Under the pieces are notes generated by a model. The model searched no databases. It was not told the DNA's origin and worked only from the letters and a program-made list of their open reading frames with translations. A DNA stretch of 36,417 nt from Vitrella brassicaformis (Eukaryota; Sar; Vitrellaceae), in the NCBI GenBank assembly GCA_001179505.1, contig CDMY01000652.1, positions 1-36,417 of the forward strand, given 5' to 3'. Positions within the stretch are counted from its first letter, which is position 1, and each line of letters opens with the position of its first letter. Positions 33,764 through 36,417 of the stretch are shown here, one piece after another. The position numbers and the translations under genes were made by a program.

Positions 33764-34404
33764 GGTGAGAGGAAATGGTTCTCGTGACTCAGCCACCCCG
33801 TGTCCGTGCTCGTGTTGTCACTCACGACGAAGAGGGTGCACTTCCACGGCGGGAAGTCATCTGCAGCGAGGATGATGGGCCCGCCGGGCAGTAGCACCTC
33901 CCTCCCCCCCTCGGCAGCAGCCTGTGGCGCCACGAACCGACCCACAGACGACGCCAGCTGGTTGCCCACCCACATCGATCCCTGTACGGGCTGGAACACC
34001 GGTTGACCATTGGGTGAATGACCTGAGAGGGGACGAAACGAACGGAGGCACAATGGGGCAGTCAGTAAGTTGGTTCTCTCCTTCTCTCTCCCTCGCTTCT
34101 TTGTGCATGCCATGGATCCCCCCTGACCTGTGCAAACCCACTGCGAGCCAAGCTCCACAGGCTGCGTCGAGTCTGTGGCCGCCGGGTGTGGCAGCTGCTG
34201 ACTCATCGGCACGGGCACGCCCACCACCACAGCGTCACTTGGAGCGCCAGACTCAGCAGCTGCCGCATGGCTGTCGTTGGCTCCCTGCTGAGGAGCCTCG
34301 GCGTCGATGGAGTCCTCAGCAGCCGGTTCGCTGGCGTCCTCTGGCGGAGGAGCGCTGGGGGAGGGGGTCGGGAGGGATTCTTTCAGCTCATGATACGTTG
34401 ACAT
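33535..34404 (-). CDS. Pro/Ala-rich protein with C-terminal two-helix membrane domain (member 1)
   Basis: Three exons in coding order, 34128-34404, 33826-34022 and 33535-33717, give 218 residues. The first 80 residues are Pro/Ala/Ser-rich and acidic (MSTYHELKESLPTPSPSAPP onward), probably disordered. A middle segment (about 93-157, SPNGQPVFQPVQGSMWVG to PPWKCTLFV) may be a small folded domain. The last exon encodes two hydrophobic helices (SVFAPLIGLVMSFVTWLL and MVLCFSIACSVIWSLVLTV) joined by a basic loop, RDAARGSPRARW. No signal peptide, so the N terminus is probably cytosolic with a membrane hairpin at the end. The layout and the phase 0 intron before the helices match the neighbour at 34740-35480. 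Function unknown. Confidence 0.8.
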
Positions 34405-34739
34405 ACTGTATGTAGCAGCGGTGGCTACGCGCAAGGTACTCGCTCGTGATCACCTGGACGGCGCCATTGACACAGAGGGTTGGCTTTCCTGATCCGGTGT
34501 TCTTCGGCGAGCAGCTTAGCTCAGGGTACAGGGTTTTGAAACCCTTTGGCCCTCTTCTCTCTCTCCGATCTCTCGCACGGAATCTGTCGCTGTCGCCTCT
34601 CTCAGTCTGTCGCATACTGCTGCTGCTCTGACGGACACTCGCATCTCCCGAATCGAGCACATTTGGTATCTTGGTCCTCAGCTGGTGACTCATATCCGCC
34701 GCCTTTGCCCAAGTGCCCCTTGCAAACAGCAGCCCCATC
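34405..34739. promoter_or_regulatory. Divergent promoter with palindromic telo-box
   Basis: 335 bases between two opposite starts. AGGGTTT (34530-34536) and AAACCCT (34539-34545) form an inverted pair two bases apart. Confidence 0.6.
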
Positions 34740-35480
34740 ATGCCGACGTATCCCTCCATTGACCAGCCTTCTCTCGCCCCGGCCCATCCCATTGGCGAGC
34801 GGCCATCCTTCCTCACCTCGCCGCCGTCCTTCCCCACCTCAGCAGCCACCCCGACCGCATCGACGTGCCCCCTCCCACCGGGCATTCGGGGGATACCTAC
34901 ACCACATCCACACTGCCGTCCGCTGCACCGGCATACGACGTGCAGCCGGTTGTTGTCGGCCAGTCGCTGGCGACGACAAACACAGCTGGGAAGCCGGAGG
35001 GCGGTGATCAGCCGCAGTACGTCCAGCCACAGGCTGTTCCGGCACAGTATGGGGGTGGTGCACACGTCATTCACGTCCCACAGGCGGTGGTGGTAGATCG
35101 CCGATACGACGATGAGGCGTGTATGCTCGGCTGCGCACAGGTGACTGACTTATCTGGGCGAGCAGGCAAGCAGGCAGGCAGGCAGGCAGGCAGGCTGGCA
35201 GGGTGAAGCAGCCAGTCAGTCGCCCATACGTTGCCCTCACCCTGTGTGTGGCGTGGTGTGTTGATGTCAGGTGTCGTGCATTCTGTCGATATTCTTCCCC
35301 ATCGTCGGGTGCATTGCCTTCTGCTTCAACATGGACGCCGCGGATGGGTCGGAGAGGAAGAAGTGGGCCTGGCGCTGCCTCATCTCGGCCGGCGTCTCGT
35401 TCGTCCTGGTCTTCATCATCATTATCATCCACGTCGCCACCATGTCCGCTGTTGCCGCTCGACACAGTTCTGACTACTAA
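34740..35480 (+). CDS. Pro/Gln-rich protein with C-terminal two-helix membrane domain (member 2)
   Basis: Model: exons 34740-34747, 34843-35140 and 35271-35480, 171 residues. The first exon has only eight coding bases and is the least certain part. It is proposed because the main frame has no ATG of its own, the 95-base intron has good borders (GAC/GTATCC and a pyrimidine tract before CTCAG), and phases agree. The body is Pro/Thr/Gln-rich (PQYVQPQAVPAQYGGGAH). It ends with CMLGCAQ, then two hydrophobic helices: SCILSIFFPIVGCIAFCF and LISAGVSFVLVFIIIIIHVA, joined by a charged loop (DGSERKKW). The helix order, the CxxxSxFxPxxG motif and the phase 0 intron before it are shared with the divergent neighbour. 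Function unknown; a small tail-anchored or hairpin membrane protein. Confidence 0.72.
35165..35200. repeat. (CAGG)n array in an intron
   Basis: About eight copies of CAGG-like tetramers in the second intron of the two-helix protein gene. Confidence 0.85.
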
Positions 35481-36417
35481 CCGAGCGGGCTGTCGAGAGC
35501 GCAGTCATCTAATCTTTAGTTATTTTCCTAGGTCCGAATGCAATGCGATGTGTGCGTGAGGTCTCGATCTGTGTCGATCGGTTCTGTCCCTTTCATGACG
35601 CTGTGTGTCGGTTGTGGGTGTGAGTGGTGTATGTGTGTCTTTGAAGACGACTTGACTCGCCCTCTGCACTGCAGCCAACCGCGACGGGATATATCGGCGG
35701 TTCTGCCTGTCGAGCGATTGCCGTGGCTGGCCAGTGTAGGGGGTCTCATTATTAACTGCATTTGACGGTTGCGGCCCAACTTGGGCACCTCCGTCCAGTC
35801 CAGCCAGAATTGCATGGGGTGTGTTGTGTTTTCTCTAGTGACTTTTCGAGGAGGGAGTTGTGGTCGTTGGCGTGGGTGTGCGGTGCGGTGCGGTGCGGTG
35901 CGGGCTGCCTGACTGTCTTCCCTGCGCCCCTTCACTCCCTGCCGCCATGCCTGCCCTGCACTCATCTCTGTCTTGGTGTTGGTGTTGGTGCTGAGGCCGT
36001 GCCGTGCCGTATGTGTGTGCGACAGATCTCATCGGTCCATTTGCATTGGCTGGCGGACACACGAATGACGGGCGAATAGACATACACATCGTACATGTGC
36101 CTATCGGCCTGCTTCTGCCCTCTTACGTGTTGCGTGTTACGTGTTGGTGAGACTTGTTTGATTGAAGCGGCGATTTCATTCCATACAGCATCCCAACCAG
36201 CCATGGGCGTCCATGCATGGCCATGAGTCAACCGTCTCATGCACACAGCCACGCAGCCGCACACCCACCACATGGCCGTTAGTATCCATATTATCACTCG
36301 CTCCATCACACGGCGTTCTGGCAGCGTGTGCGCGAATACACCGACCGCATCACATCTTCTTGTCTCCTGTCTGTCTGTCTGTCTATCAGTTTGTATGTCC
36401 ATGCCATGTGCCACTCA
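35481..36417. other. Right-edge region without a recognised gene
   Basis: About 0.94 kb. It contains a GCGGT pentamer array (about 35878-35903), a TCTG run near 36367-36384 and TG-rich patches. Open frames are short and lack the codon pattern of the genes above. A gene lying to the right could have its leader here. Confidence 0.55.
35878..35903. repeat. (GCGGT)n pentamer array
   Basis: Five tandem GCGGT units. Confidence 0.9.

Noticed and set aside
35481-36417. Coding exons at the right edge
   Set aside because: The frames are short, repeat-rich and have no consistent splice borders.

Overview
This window is nuclear DNA from a eukaryote with very short, very frequent introns. Almost every gene resolves into many small exons joined by introns of about 45 to 125 bases, often filled with TG, TCTG or GGAT runs. 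Two proteins (5111-7365 and 7963-9023) begin with a signal peptide followed by a basic, Ser-rich stretch, the bipartite leader used for a plastid of secondary origin. PAN/Apple extracellular domains and plant-like AGGGTTT promoter motifs fit the same picture. My inference is a photosynthetic alveolate, most likely a chromerid such as Vitrella; the sequence alone does not prove the species. All models were built by hand: in each multi-exon model the splice phases match and the summed coding length is a multiple of three.

Layout. 1-1482: the end of a broken gene (in-frame TAG plus apparent frame changes). 2367-4899 (-): a secreted-then-anchored PAN/Apple protein whose cytoplasmic tail ends in a RING finger. 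5111-7365 (+): a plastid-type major facilitator transporter. 7437-7567 (-): a broken copy of the first exon of the giant gene at 10-17 kb. 7963-9023 (+): a DUF1997 plastid protein. 9024-10013: repeats, including a twice-repeated hairpin unit. 10014-17069 (-): a 34-exon gene for a 1562-residue helical protein of unknown function. 17161-21666 (+): a 19-exon kinesin. 22203-24342 (-): an acidic/basic nuclear protein with an AT-hook-like motif. 24513-28716 (+): nucleoporin Nup93/Nic96. 28925-30293 (+): a J-domain plus von Willebrand A fusion. 31619-32114 (-): DUF1294 membrane protein. 32303-33019 (+): an intronless DUF218 protein. 33535-34404 (-) and 34740-35480 (+): two related proline-rich proteins with a C-terminal pair of membrane helices. 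35481-36417: no gene seen.

Organisation. Five gene pairs are head-to-head (starts 4899/5111, 17069/17161, 24342/24513, 32114/32303, 34404/34740) and share intergenic promoters of 91 to 335 bases. Convergent gaps (9024-10013, 21667-22202, 30294-31618, 33020-33534) hold the simple repeats. Three of the five shared promoters carry AGGGTT(T) telo-box-like motifs; the other two carry a short inverted repeat instead.

No operon, CRISPR array, transposon with terminal repeats, rRNA or tRNA gene was recognised. The unusual content is in protein architectures (PAN-membrane-RING; J domain-vWA; Nup93 with a Gly/Tyr-rich insert; kinesin with a long motor insert), in one gene-fragment duplication, and in four apparent GC-AG introns.
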